The notes beneath the pieces are model-generated. The model made no database searches. It was given only the letters and a program-made list of their open reading frames with translations, and had not been told where the DNA came from. A stretch of 64,000 nt of DNA from Syngnathus acus (taxonomy: Eukaryota; Chordata; Actinopteri; Syngnathiformes; Syngnathidae): assembly GCF_901709675.1 (NCBI RefSeq), contig NC_051101.1, positions 8,268,501 through 8,332,500 of the forward strand. Reading direction: 5' to 3'. Within the stretch, counting starts at the first letter, position 1. Each line of letters opens with the position of its first letter. A program made the translations under genes and the position numbers. Of this stretch, positions 36,201-49,930 are shown piece by piece.

Positions 36201-39200
36201 TCAGGGTTTCCCCCCACTTATGTGATTATGATCCTGCTCTTGCCTCTTAGAGATAATCAATGACTCATGTTATCCCTTTCGCTCCAGCCCTCCTTTTTGT
36301 GTTGAATGGTGCAAAAATGAAGTGTGAGCATTTGCGCGTGTAATGAAAGCTTCAAGATGAAGCACGCTGTGAGGACCATTAATCTACATGTTCTAGAAAT
36401 ATATAACCAATTGTCAGACATACACTATGAGATATTCCATCACCTGTGCGATTGGCTTTTGGCAAGCATAGCAAGTGTAATACCCACAGTAAGATGTAAA
36501 CCTTTCTTTGGAAAGGAAATGTATACTGCTTACTTCAAGGATCCTCCGAAAACAAAACAAATAGTAGGTGTTAAATTAATTCATACGAATCTGTATCCTT
36601 TCAGGATATTTTTGATACCACATTTTAGATTGCAATCGAACCTCAGAGATCCGGTATTTGAACAAAAGACCAAATTGAAACATGTTGCTCAGTTTAATTT
36701 TTAACTCTGCAAATAGAACCGTGCCAGTACTAGTCTTGCTGGGCTGCAACTTTTAATTAGGGTAGAGCATTAATTTGTAGGCCTACAGTAGAAGTGTTAC
36801 TTCCAATCCTAAATGAATATTTATCTAGAATGACTCTTGTCAATAACAATGATGAGAAATAACAGTATCGATATACAGTAAGTGTTCACAATACAGCTAC
36901 CATATAAATATTAATACATAAATGTATATTTGACCAACAAATACCTTTCTCTTTGTCTTTCCACTATTATATTTCAATCACTCAAGTCTCCTTTGATTGT
37001 ATATACAATAGTCTCTTAGTTCACCTCCGCTGTGCCTTCACTTCTCTTCCTACCCACTAAATGTGTCTTTGTGTTATTAGCTTTTTTCCCCACATTATCT
37101 GCAGCCATCTAGTGTCTGCTTTGTGCTCTAGAATTTATTCTACCGCCCTTTGTAGAATCCAACAGCACGGTGCTGAATACCCATTTAAGGCTTGGTTAAT
37201 GTATGTTGTATGTAGCCTTACAAAAATAAACAATTCTCTGGCACTAATGACGAGGTCATATTACACCTGACAACAAACAAAGAATGCTGGGAAGTGATGA
37301 GCGAGAGAAAGGGAGTGAGCAAAAAATGTCAGTCATACAACCCTGACAGCACATTGTGACTACAAACACTTTTGCTCAGTCTCTAACCGAGACAGACAGT
37401 TTGCAATAACTGTGAACACCTGGGCTACCTCCAGGCGCTACACCCTAGACCCTGGGGCTCTTCACCTGAGACGGTGGGAGCTGTGTACCTTCCCTTGCTG
37501 CTCGAGAACTGCCTTAAGCAGGCTGATAATCACACAAGGCACCCAGGAGGGACATGAGACCTGGAATTTTGCTTTTACATTAATCATCAGTTCAGGGTGA
37601 CAGTCAAGTGAGAAAATAGTAGATACGTATCAAGCACCACACAAACTCGAGTCTTTTAACAAAGTTAACTTTTTAAAGTTGTGATTAAAACAAAACATGC
37701 ATCCTATCGGCCACACAAAGTCTAAATATGTCACCGTTGTATTAGAATCAGACATGTAAGCTTCTACATGCCTTTTCACCCAGAGACCTGTTTATAATTG
37801 TCTATAATTGTCTATAGATTGTAGCGATATCATATAAAAAAACATTCAGTTGAACAAAAGATAGCAAACTTATAGTAACTGTCAATATATGTAGTTATTG
37901 TATTTTGACACCTGGAACACATCAATGTGAATGAACGTTTAGTTATTATGACTCATGGAGACAAACAACCCTTTACACCAATGTGTCTGCCTCTATTGAC
38001 ACAAGGAATCCAGGGCCAAATGAAAAACTAATTAAATGAAAACATGTGCTATGCCGAATGTTGTATGTGTGTCTACTGTACACACACTGCTGTTTAACAT
38101 TTGTAACCTCATTCTGTTATGTTTCAATTACCAGATGCACCGTTAGAGTCCACAGCAAGGTTAGGCAAACATATCCAAGTTTAAGCTCTGGCTCGAGGTG
38201 CACACATCTTTATTCCAAATGCTCCTATCCGCCTATTTAATTAAATTCGAGTTTAGGCTTATGATGAATATCGTCAAAGTCAGGTTCATGGGCAGCTAGT
38301 GTAATTTGTGTTGTGGTCCAGGACCTTAAGGTCATCCATAAGTCGTTATCACTAAAAGTCAGCTTCATTACACTTAAAACAGCCACGCATCACTTTCCTT
38401 ATTACCAAAGGTGTAAATGTCAACTTTCCTCAAATTCCTCCCCACATACCCTTAAAATGAACTAATTAGTTGGGAAATACTCTTTAAGCCTTCAGTCAGC
38501 CAGGTCTCAAGTAATTTGCTTCATCAACACACATTTTATTAAGAATGTAAAGATTTCAGGTTTCAGGTGATTCAACATATTAAAATGCCTATTTAGGTTT
38601 TCCATCCTCACAACTAAATGATTCAGACTAGAAACAATGTTATTGCACTAAAAAAATTATTATATGTCTGGCTAAGTCTGTTATTTGTTTACATGAGCCC
38701 TCAATTTTATGTTTGGATAGCCTTTAGAACCCATTTACAGGAAGAAGGAAATGAGGGACCACCAACGTTTTGTGACATGGTCCTGCAAGTGAGGGATGTC
38801 AAAGATAGCGAGACGCCTTGGCCTCAAGACAAGACACAATTCATCTTATCACACGTTCACCTGAGTTGTATGAAATTTCAGACTACATTACAAGACACAT
38901 ACAAACATATAAAAGACAAGAAAAAATTGCAATTTAGCTTTTCTGGTAGGATTAAAAAAAAAATCCATTGACCAAGAAACATGACAAGACACTTTCTTTC
39001 TTTAGTGGGCTACATAAAATTATGCGGTGGGTCACTGTGTTACTGTAGAATTTTACTGTTATTTGGCTGTACTGTATATTGAATTGGGTTGGACTGCTAA
39101 ATGACATAATTTCATTAATGCTTGTTTTGGATGCAATCGTGTAAACTAAAGTATTATTCTTTGAGTTCAGCTTTGTTTCAACTGCAGGGGTTGCCTTCTT

Positions 39201-39589
39201 GATGTTTTAGAGGGGGGAGATAAATGTGATTTAAATTAATAGCTCCCTCCAAATAACTCCTCTGCTGGTAAATGATGCATTTATCAGACACCGACAGCCA
39301 ATATCCTTTGATTCATGACATTCCTTGCCATGTGAAGGGTGCCAATTTTTTTTTATTATGCTTTAATATAGTGTACCAGTTGCTAATCCATTCATTAATC
39401 AGTTGAAGGCAGTTGGTTTCTGACTGAGATAGTGTGTATTTGTGTGCTTGGATTCCCTGATAAAGAGAAATGGCACTAACATGTAATGATATAGCCTAAT
39501 GTAATATTTAATTAAATTTCCACACTTCATTTCAGTTAAGATTTTGTAATATAAAAGAATTATCATTGTAAGAAGACAGCAAAATGAAA

Positions 39590-39726
39590 TGTTGGTTTTG
39601 TGTTCAAATCTCACCTTGGACCCTCCTGTGTGGAGTTTGCAATACTTCCATGTGCTTGCATAGTTTTTCTCTGGCTACTACAGCTTCAACCCCCCCCCCC
39701 CCCCCCCCCCCCCCCAAGAAATGTAA
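39590..39726 (+). mobile_element. SINE body fragment carrying a C-run
   Basis: GTGTTCAAATCTCACCTTGG followed by TGTGTGGAGTTTGCAATACT and TGCATAGTTTTTCTCTGGC aligns with the SINE B box and following body. The fragment lacks the head and ends soon after the poly-C run. Confidence 0.6.
39690..39715. repeat. Poly-C run of 26 within a decayed SINE
   Basis: Twenty-six consecutive C bases follow CAGCTTCAA and precede AAGAAATG. The flanks line up with the SINE segment TTTCCTCCCACATTCCAAAAACATG, so the run probably expanded inside the element's C-rich stretch. Its exact length is unreliable because homopolymers of this size are hard to sequence. Confidence 0.9.
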
Positions 39727-40168
39727 CCTGTCTCTTGCAGAATCAGATGGGTTAGGGTTATTCTTGTTTGTGTAAATGTATAACGGCCTTGACTGTACAA
39801 AATCTTAAAATTCAATACTAACCCTAAAACAGGAAGATCAAGTAACCTTAGTTTATAGTGGATGCTTCATGTCACTTGCTCACAGGCTCCAAGTTTTCAA
39901 CACTCATACAAACGTAAACTGACATTGCCATTTTGGACACAACACATACATAGTGTCTATACAGTACTTCCACACACTATCCCTTGCCTTGATAGAATTT
40001 TGTAGTTGTCAGGCAATTGTTTGAAAAGGTCAGTGGAGCCACTCTTGACATCAACTCTGCCACTGTAAGAATATGCCTGTTTCCTTTACAGTTTCTCCAG
40101 CATCAGCAACAGACTGTCACGGAGTCTAAAACCATGCTCCACTCGTGGGCTGTGCACCTGCACAGAAA

Positions 40169-40206
40169 CATCCACCCATTTTCTGAACCGCTTGATCCTC
40201 ACAGAC
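40169..40206 (-). mobile_element. 3'-end fragment of the GGATGG-tailed SINE
   Basis: CATCCACCCATTTTCTGAAC followed by CGCTTGATCCTCACAGAC matches the SINE 3' end on the minus strand, 5'-truncated. A similar shorter trace, ACATCCATTATATGAACCAC, lies at 59505-59545. Confidence 0.6.
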
Positions 40207-40612
40207 TTTTAAACATAGTGAGTGAAGCTATGAAAACATGTATAAGTAACCAACATCCATAAAAAAGAAAAGTGAAATAGAATGGAAGCACATTCTGAGA
40301 TAATTGCATGCACACACACACATTCCCGTAGCTCCCATGGTGGGTGTCAGCTGCCATCAGCTTGATAATATGAAAGCGCTTTCAAAGGCAGCAGTCATGT
40401 TAAATTGTTACACAAATGTTATTCCTTAATTATCCTGGGGGAAATGTCAACTGCTTCAGGGGAAAGTGGCCTGTGTCTGTGTGAGTCTGTTTGTGTGTGG
40501 AGGTGTGCGTGTGTGTATTGTCCTATGCCAAGAAATCAAGTTAGTAACCTCACTTGTTTGGTGTTCACCTTTTTTGTCCGAACCCATCTTGTAAAATGGT
40601 ATCCGACTTAAG

Positions 40613-40891
40613 TACCGTAATTTCCGGACTATAAGTCGCTACTTTTTGCACAAGCTTTGAATCCTGTGGCTTATATTCCTTTGCGGCTTATCTATGGATT
40701 TTTCAAGATTTTTTCATGATATTTTAAAAGGATTTTTTTTTTTTTTGGTAATACAGGTAATGGAAGTGAGGACATTTAATTTAAAACACATGCGGCTTAT
40801 CATCCGGTTCAGTTTATATATGAACAAAACATGATTTTCCCCTAATTTGCGGCTTATATTCAAGTGTGATTTATAGTCCTTAAATTACGGA
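40613..40891 (+). mobile_element. Short inverted-repeat element (MITE-like), copy A
   Basis: This 279-bp element starts TACCGTAATTTCCGGACTAT and ends TTTATAGTCCTTAAATTACGG, giving terminal inverted repeats of about 22 bp. Inside, GCGGCTTAT-type units recur, including within the ends. It has no coding capacity, so any mobility would depend on a transposase made elsewhere. I recognise the sequence as a common teleost repeat but do not name its superfamily. Confidence 0.75.
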
Positions 40892-43800
40892 AATAGTTGA
40901 CACATTCTGCAACAGGGAATGAAAACATTCTTGTCTGACGTGAAAACATTCAGATCCCACATTGATGAGTATTTTCAGACTACTACTACTAAATTCTTCA
41001 TCACCTTTTTCACAACAAAACATTTTGGCAAAACACCTACTCTCAGTATTTCCTCCCTACTTCTTTCTAGAATATCTTTCCCCATCCTATGGATTCTTGT
41101 GGTGGCTTCCCCTTTGGGACCTGGGGAGTTTTTCAAGTAAATGTAATGAAAAACCATCGCGTGATTGGCAGCTGAATGCCTAAACCAACAAAGGATTGCC
41201 TCAATGTGGGGTCAGAAGTGAAAATAGCATCGGCCTTTGCCAGTGGCCTTTCCTGTCTGGCTCACTGATATTACAAGTTACCAAATTTATATTTGCGATA
41301 ACAAATTGACTTCAATTGGTCTAAGTGAGGATCAAGACCTGGCTGGAAATGTGCAGTGCCTCTAGGAAATCGGTTTGTGGACCTTTGTGGAAACAGAAAG
41401 TCATTGACATTGACCTTCAGGGGATACAAAGAGAGGCAGAGTAATCACACATGCTCGTATGTGCACAGGAATAAATATTACATCCACCTTTTTTATATTG
41501 AACACACAAAAAAAACGATAGCCATCTTGATGATCAATAATAAACTACTATATTATTATATGTAAACTCATAATTACCTTCAAAGTGACTATGAAGCCTA
41601 AATAAAGCATAAAATATGTACGTGCACGCAAGCTTGACATTTTACTGTTTTTAGTGACTTATCTGACCTCTCCAGCAACAATTTCCCACCAAAAGAAATG
41701 AGTACTAATGGCAACAGTGGTCCTAATGTTAGCAACATTTTCAACAGTTGTTGAAAGCAACTGCAATTTATAGTTGTATGAGCGATGTTACCAATAAAAT
41801 GCTATGTGGTGACTCATAAATGGCAATTGAGATTGTCACAATGCTGTCAAGGAAAAATGGAATGAACTCTGTCATCTCCTTTCTTTTATTCTCTCTCACA
41901 CATCGCTTCTCTCATCATTCTCAGTTGTAAGAAGTTTTTTTTCTCCAAATAGCTCTGACCGATGGTATCGTGTTATCAGTGTAATAAAACTAAAGTGGTG
42001 GGCCGGAAATTGAAAGTGTATTCATACAGGAAATAACAGTGCTCTGTCATAATCTACAGGCGAAAACATGTGTTCGTCTGCCCATTGTTTCCTTATCTGA
42101 TGCAGGGTAAAAAAAAAAAAAAAAAGTGGTCTGTCATCCTCTTCGTTGCGCTTTTTTTTTTTTGTTAGTCGCTTTCTTGCTCTCTTTATATTCAGCATGG
42201 CTTTGTTGTTATCTAAGTGTGTTTTGTATTGATTATGTAATTTTGTGACAGTGTTCCCTTTTTGTTGCTGTTGAATTCAAGAATTAATTTGTAAAGTATA
42301 ATGACTGTATTACTGAACATTGATAATACGGCTAGATCTCTGGAAGTGTGGTCCATAAGTGTGAGATGACAGCCAAAAAGTACATTTCTTCAAAATCAGG
42401 TCAAAATGATATAAAGTATCTATCTATGTGTCTATCTATCTATCTAGCTTTGATCAAACACTCCTGTGGTGTGATATGAATATCAAAAGATCTTTTACTC
42501 ATCTCTTTGTTGAATGGCCTGGTCTGCCTAGTACAGAGCACAAGCCTTGCACCAGATTTCGTGAGGGAGAGATTTAGCTGACTCAAGGCCGCCCTCTGTC
42601 TGAAGTTATTGAAGAGTCTGTTGTACTGATGCATGCAGATTACCACTTAACTTAACATGATTGCCAAACACAGAAAATTTGAGTAGCACATACCGGTAAT
42701 GAAATGCCTATATCTGGCTAAAAGTAATCATTTAATTCAGTTTAGGGTTTTTGGTCAGAATATTTCACAAATCAGCGGTCAATATAAAATCTTATAGTAT
42801 ATTTAGTAGTAAAGTATATTTAGATCAAACAAAGACCAAAATGTGGTATTGATTATATATTGTCCACCCTTTTGAGGGTTAGATTTACTCAATGTATTCT
42901 TATAGGGTTATGATTACAGGTGTTCCTCAGGGTTTGTTTTTGTATTTTTTCCTCCAGTGTATTCTCATTGAGCAGTGTAAATCAAAAACGCTTGTAAAGA
43001 AATTACTGATATGATTGATTGCAGTCATATTTGGAGTACACAATCCTCATGCATTCAAGCCTTAAGACCCTCTATGGCTGCTGGGATTTGGAGCCTTGCC
43101 TCTTAAATATCAATATCATTGTTTAGCTTATTTCCAAGGAGGTGATTTATGTCACATAATATTATAATAATGGAGGCAAACCCACACGTTATCAAGGAAT
43201 AGTTAGAACGTTTTAAAATTGTGAAACAAACATGGCTTCACAATCCCCCACCCTCCACTTGTGCAATATTCTTTCCCCGACTTTTTCCCCTGAAAATTGT
43301 CATGAAGTCACTTCCCTTTGTTCTTTTTCCCTTGTGGTGACATTCTAGCTATTAATTGGCTGATGGTGTGTAGCAGTGAAATGACACAATGTGGGTATAC
43401 ATGGCAGCGAAACTTCTCATTTGCATTCAATTAAATAATAGCTACTTTCTGAGATGCAGCAAATGTATATCAAATATTTTGATCACACGGTCACTCAATA
43501 CCACCAGTTTTGCCTCAGACGTGTGTGGACGCGTGTGTCGAAATGTGTGTCAGAACGCTATAGGCAAAGCTATGCCTCTTAGGTCTAATTGATGTAAAAG
43601 GAAAGAGTGTCGAAGGCTTGGTGAGGGCTGACCTTGTTCTATGGGGCACCTCACCCCAATTAATCACAAGATCCCAGCACAGATGCTTCAAGCTAATAAA
43701 CAGCACTCAGAATCCAAAATCTCTCTCTCTCTCAACCACTCAAGTGATTGCACAATCCAGTAAGGATTAAAACGCACTGTGAGGGCAAGAGGTGTTTCAA

Positions 43801-46540
43801 ACAAAGCAGGATGAGCAATTCAGTTAAGACCCAATGTTTTTAAGACATTATTTAACCATTAAAATATTTTATTGCAAATTGTATATCATTGTATTATTGC
43901 AATAAGATATGTTACCCCCCTTTTGTTGTGTGCAGAATAATTTTCCATGTGTTTTGTGTCCTGTAATACTTACTTAGGATTTGAAGGATTATGGTAACTA
44001 AATTATTTCACACATTTTAATGGGATTATTTGAACAATGTGTGACATGACAGTCTAATCTACAACACACAATAGCTTTAGTGTGATTTTTACCGTTTGAA
44101 CACACTACTGAAGCGCAGAGAATTGAACATTAGGGTCCATATTGTTTTCATATCATAATTAGCCTACATTTGGCATGGCCCTGGAAGAGTTTGAATAGCA
44201 TTAAGATGTCTGTCGGAATAGGCACATCTTATCCAGCTTTTATATCAATTGTTTCAAACAGGAAATGATTATACCCCCACCCCTCGGCAAAAAAAAAAAA
44301 TCACAAAGATGCAATTCAATAATTTCCGTTGGTAAATGAAAAACAAGATCTTTTAGGGCCTGGCAGTGTCTGACTTTTCTAAATGATAACAGTTACTTGA
44401 TTAAATATTATTAGATGGCATATCATCTTATCACAATAAAAAGAATAACTTTTGGTCAGTGACCTTCTGCAGTTCCTGTATACTTGAGTGACAGTCTAAA
44501 CAAACAAGGAGAATCAAAGGAAAAGCAAGCAGCTTAACATAAGGAAACCGTAGAAGCGGTTAAAAAATTAATGAAGCAACATAAACAGAATGAACGTGAA
44601 CATAAACAAAGTGGATTGCTTCCTATTTACAAGGCATTTGTGTTTCTGTGTGAGTGCATGAGTGAGCAGGTAGATGTGTGTACAAAAGGTTCGTGCAGTG
44701 ACGTCTCTGGACACATCAAAGTCTGAGACCTATTGGCTTGACTTACACCTCATCCAATTAGCTGTTGGTATCGCAGCGACCCCGAACAATAGCTGCCGCT
44801 TTCCGAGGCTCTATCGTCACTTGATCCCAGGTAACTCAAAACCCATCGATGTGAGCACACACACAGACACACACACGCATGTATACAACACATATGCACA
44901 GCAACACTTGATACCTGGTGGTCATGGTGTAATGATGAAGGGGATTGGGTACATACTACGTCAACAGCATTAGTAAAGGAGGTGAGTCATTATACGGCAG
45001 CTATTGTAACAAACTGAATTTGTCGTTTATTGTCTGGTACAAAATGTGTAATTGAAGCCAAGTCTCTTGCCCCTTGTCTGTTGCTCTTTTTTGGCATGTT
45101 TGGTGAGCTTTACAATATGCTGAGTCTCACTTGGACTGAATTATTTAGATGGGCAAGAAGTAGCAACGGAACATGGTAGGGACAAAAGAGCTCAGGATGT
45201 GCTTGTGGTACAGAGGTGAGTGGTATGTTGAGCATTGTTGGAGCCAACGAAGGTAAACAAAAGTGATAGTGAAAGGGTTTTCTTGAGAATGTCCTCTAAA
45301 AGAGATCATATAAAGATTTTTTTTGCATATTTGCCAATCTGAAGACCCTGTAAAGTAAATTCAAATGTTTGTTTATAAATCGTATATGTGCGAAGAGTTG
45401 AAGTGTTGAAAATATGTGCAAAGAGTGAGAACTGTAATACTCACTTGTAGAGCTATAGCACCTTTTTCACAATTTCAGTTTGAATGATTTTTTTGCTGGC
45501 ATGGTGGCTTTAAAGCACCGCAGTGAGGGTTGTTGTATATTATTTTCGTAACATTCACAATTAATGAAATGAAAGTTTCTCAAACAATCCCCCAAAAATC
45601 TACAATGCGTTTTCACAAATACGTATTAAAATTGGAAAACTTTACAGCTACCCTGACTCAAGGACATCTGGGTTGCCTGTCTGGAATCTAATTTCTCAGC
45701 AGCAGTTTATGCTGTGTGAGGATAATTTCAATATCGACATGTCAAATTACACAAATGTCCTCAAATGCACTCTGGCAATCACAGCCCACTGCCAGAGACT
45801 GTCAGAGGACATTGTCACATTGGACGGGAAACCTGATTCGCTTGCATCCTCTCTCTCAGTTTCGTTTTTACCATGACTTCCTCCTGATACGCTGAGCCTT
45901 GAGCTCTCTCCAGGGGTTTGATTCCCCAGAATTCAATGGTAGGGGGGGATTGATGAAATGGCATTAATTCCCTGACAGTTGACACTTACCTGGAAAGTCT
46001 TTTTTGGTATGCCCATGTGATTGTTTCAACATGAATATAAAATGACAGATGGGAATTCCTGTATGTATAATCACTGTGTTTTGAAAATATCCTTTGTTGT
46101 TTTACTTCTGAAATTCATGACACTCAATGGTATTGGTGTTTTTCAACAGATGAGTCCCTAAATTGCTTTAATGTCATCCGGATATTGTTTGGTGATCTGA
46201 GAGGGAATATTATCACAGGCTCCATTGGTAGTATGATATGCTGTCAGGATGCATCAATCAAGTTCCTCTACCCGAGACCATGTTCAGGGTCATGGCACAA
46301 AGTGGAGACAAACACAGTTTACCTAAGGCTTGATGCAGACTATACTCTGGATTGGTCGCCATTTCGCTCGGCGCTAAAAGAAAAAAAAGGGTGAGTGAAT
46401 TCAAAATTTCAAGGTAAGAAATAATAAAATTTTTAAGTTGAGCAATTCAACTATTGTAAAACTTGGCTTTGCTGCTTTTCACAACTAAGAAAAAAGGCTG
46501 TCCCTTATATTGAATCCCAACTTAATTGTTCCCATAAACG
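40892..46540. other. Intergenic desert, 41-46.5 kb
   Basis: No gene. AT-rich unique DNA with A- and T-runs near 42109 and 42152, a short TATC run at about 42418-42448 and a possible regulatory stretch near 45670-45870. The 99-codon frame at 44674 is not recognisable as protein. Confidence 0.5.
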
Positions 46541-46791
46541 TCAGTAATTTATACCGTACCAGCTAGAATTAAGGAAAGAAAAATCCTGTTTTGTTGATAC
46601 ATAAACTGCACCGGATTATAAACCGCAGGTGTTTTAAATGTAATGTCCTCATTTCTATTAACTGTATTACCAAAACAAATCCTCTTACAACATCATAAAA
46701 ATCATGAAAAATCCATAGATAAACCGCACTAGATTATATGCCGCAGGGTTCGAAGCTTGTGCAAATAGTAGCGCTTTATAGTCTTAGGTAT
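46541..46791 (-). mobile_element. Short inverted-repeat element (MITE-like), copy C
   Basis: Same orientation as copy B, with a small deletion in the left terminal repeat (CAGTAATTTATACCGTACC). Internal segments CATAAAAATCATGAAAAATC and GCCGCAGGGTTCGAAGCTTG are shared with B and, inverted, with A. The right end is GCTTTATAGTCTTAGGTAT. Confidence 0.72.
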
Positions 46792-47820
46792 TTAATTTTT
46801 TCCCTACCTAGATTACTGTTTTAGGCTCAAAATATAAATTGTGTGAGTTTTTTTTTTTTTTTTTTACAGTGAAGGCAATTGTGAAAAAGGCATGGAGTGA
46901 GAGTCAACATAAAAGTAATTTACTAAGTAAGCAGCGACATCACAAATAACCTCCTCATCAGCATTCACATTCCCAATGTATTCTGCATTTAGCCTTATCC
47001 AGAGTAGCCTGTCTGAGGAAACTGTACTTGTCTATCCCATAGTGTTCAATTCTACCCCTATTATCTCAATGTCAATATCAACATTCATACATGTACAAAA
47101 CCGAGGGGAAGATTTACTCTCACTAAGGCTCACATTCTGAACACAAAACCGAGATGGTTTCTGACATCTTGTGAAGTTGTCTTCATCCCTGGAAGGGAGC
47201 GGAGTGGGAGCGCCATCGGTGCTGAGACCACCGGGTCCTCTATACTTGCCAACCACTGAATATTTAATGCACAAGGCCTCCACAAATGCATGGACAGCCT
47301 GGTGTTGTCACCCCGGCATATTTTATCACTGATCAAACATTAGTCGGCAGCTGTTGTAAACTTGTAGCTGTCTCTGCAGCAGTGGCAGTGACAGGATGTG
47401 ACACACTGCTGAGAGACTGAGGCCCAGCTGGCTGCTGTACTTACTTACATGCTGTCTTTGTACAAAGTTAAATAAATAAGTACTTGTTTCCTCCACCTCA
47501 AGCAGTAGTCTCGGTCTCTGTCACACACACATTTGTTCTCCTTCCTTTCCTGAATTCCTTTTCCATCTGCTGTTTCCAGCTCTCGCTCATGTCTTATCAA
47601 ATTTACCAACTACCTGTTTTGTGTTCTGCTGTTGATCCGTAGACTCTCGGATTGCAGAAGAGTGTACAGTGTTCCTCTGGCTTGTCAAAGAGAGGATATA
47701 AGTGTGACATTCAAAATGAAGAGTGAAGTTAGAAAACAAGGTAAGATTGAATTGCTTCGTGTACCATTAATGAGCATCGACTACATCATTTTTCAACAAC
47801 AAACCATTTGAAAATGCACA

Positions 47821-47965
47821 TACAGTGATCCCTCTGTCCCACAATCAATTCCATAATGCTGGTCAAACATCGATTTGCCCATCTTTTAAAATACAATGTC
47901 CGATTAAGATGATATATTATTAATAATTTGTTCCAGAGCCCAAACTGTCATAAAATATGTATTTA
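47821..47965. mobile_element. Possible decayed CAGTG-type inverted-repeat element
   Basis: TACAGTGATCCCTCTGTCCC at the left and AATTTGTTCCAGAGCCCAAA in the interior resemble a teleost repeat that typically reads CAGTGGTACCTC and TTCGTTCCAGAGCC. A second trace, TACAGTGGTATCTCATGACA, lies at 51314-51333. Divergence is high and the call is tentative. Confidence 0.3.
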
Positions 47966-49794
47966 CTCTACACACGCTGTTTTAAGTAACACTTCAACAT
48001 TGTTAATAATCAAGTAGACAGCAAAGATTACGTTAAAATAATTAAAGAGTCTTCTCTTGATGAATAATAGTGCTGGGTGATATATTGTGAATCTCTATTT
48101 AATCAACATATTAATAATGCTAGATGAAAACATTGGATCCCATGATACCAGTTGCCTTTTATATATATATACGCACACACACACACACAGTATATGTGCT
48201 TGGGTCAATGTGGGGCATATTGTTGGGCGAATGGGCAACCAACATCACTCCTAGCAAATTGATCAATATTTCATTCTGTCATTTATTATGTAAATTCATC
48301 AACTGAATATTTCAGTAATTGGTTTGGCTGGAAGAGCTCCCTCTTCACAGCTTTCATATGTTTCTTTTGTACTAAAGCAGTGGTTGTATGGTGGGTATTA
48401 TGTTTTGGCTGACACAAAATAATTTGTATTTCTAGTTTAGCTCATGGCGGGCACACGCAAAGGCAGAGACGGGCAGCAGTGCCTTGTTGGCAATGATTGA
48501 TGACCGACTATCTAATTAGCTGAGATTCAATCACATATTATGCAGAGTGTCAGACAAACAGACTGAACTCAACTGTCAGGGGATTGATTGATGACTCTCC
48601 CAATACGTCTTTTGTTTGCTCTAATGTCTGATGCTTGTTACAACCACGAAAGCTCACTCAGACAATGCAGTGTGTCAATCTAACAGGAAGTTCCCTCTGT
48701 CCTTTCCCTCCAGTGGAGACATTAATGTATTCGTGGGTGTTTTTGTATCTATATTCTGTTTGTGCATGTATGTATATAGTTTGTGAAAAATACAATGATG
48801 GTGACATATTGAGATTTATTGACTTGCTGCCCTGGCACAACCCAGAGGCCGGCTTGTTCTTTTTTTTTTTATTTGGCACAGGCATAAGTCCTGTGTCCTC
48901 CAACAGGATAAAACCCCAAACACTCATCTAAAAACACTGAAGAATGGATACTAAAAAAACATTGGGCTAAATTCAATTCCAAGACAGCATGATGTAATTT
49001 TTTTTTTAACGTAATTTAAACCATGACTGATATGAAAGCTTCAGTGTGAGCATAGCCTCATATAGTTAGAGGTGACGTAACTTGGCAAATCTATTGGCAG
49101 TGTGAATATTTTTTTTTTTCCAGTGTCATACTGTTGCATACTGCTTGCAGTTTGGGAAGGAGGACCTCTTTTTTTCTGTCTAACTTCCATCACTGCTCGT
49201 TTGGTTATTTTACTGCGGAAATTGATTGTGAATATGATTATACACTGGTTTTAACCACACAATCTTATGTTAGACAGATTGCCAGGTTGGACTTTATTGT
49301 GCCTCCTAACACTTTATTACATCTACATTTGAGCCATAGTTCTTTTTCCTTTCAACAGCAAACAGCGGAGTGAACTGACAATTTGACATCATTAAAAATT
49401 TAGGGCGACTCAGGGGCCTTAGAGGCTTCCATTAGTAAATAAGGTCAAAACACACGCACACATCTAGCCTCCACATGTGATTCAAGGTTCAAGGATGAGT
49501 GCCTTTGAGATCCAGATGTAATTTATTATGAGATATTCAACATCTGATCTTGGTGACAGTAGCCTCTAGCTCCGTTCATAAGAGCTAAAATGTCTTTACT
49601 CTAACCTCTATGTGGCTGCCTGTGTGTGCTTGTGCAAGCGTGCATGATTGTGAGTGTGTTTCCAGTGTGAGTGCAGAAGGGTCAACGGAGATCCAGTCAA
49701 GATTGAATTCTCTGACATACATCAAACAAGTGAAAACCGATGCTGAGACAGTATTAATCAAAATTTTCCAATTTCATGAAAAATTAACCATTAA

Positions 49795-49930
49795 ATAATT
49801 CACTTAGCAGCTACTGGCAGCGATTTAAAGGGGCTTGTGCCTTCCCGCTGGTTAGAATTAGTCCTTGTCACGATGGGAGATTGATGTATTTATTATTTAT
49901 CAGATTAATCATGGCCAGAGACATTAGGAT
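49795..49930. promoter_or_regulatory. Candidate conserved non-coding element
   Basis: Repeat-free sequence with GGTTAGAATTAGTCC, TTATTTATCAGATTAATCAT and GGCCAGAGACATTAGGATCC, the middle block carrying GATA-like and homeodomain-like cores. Texture-based call. Confidence 0.25.

Larger units (their letters stand above)
33273..40612. other. Intergenic desert, 33-40.6 kb
   Basis: No gene. Enhancer-like unique stretches occur at about 36045-36275 (CCATTAATTCCCTCAGTGGC, TTGCATTTCTCAAGTG) and 39225-39350 (TTTAAATTAATAGCTCC, GATGCATTTATCAGACACC). The SINE fragment with the C-run lies at 39590 and a SINE end at 40169. Confidence 0.5.
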
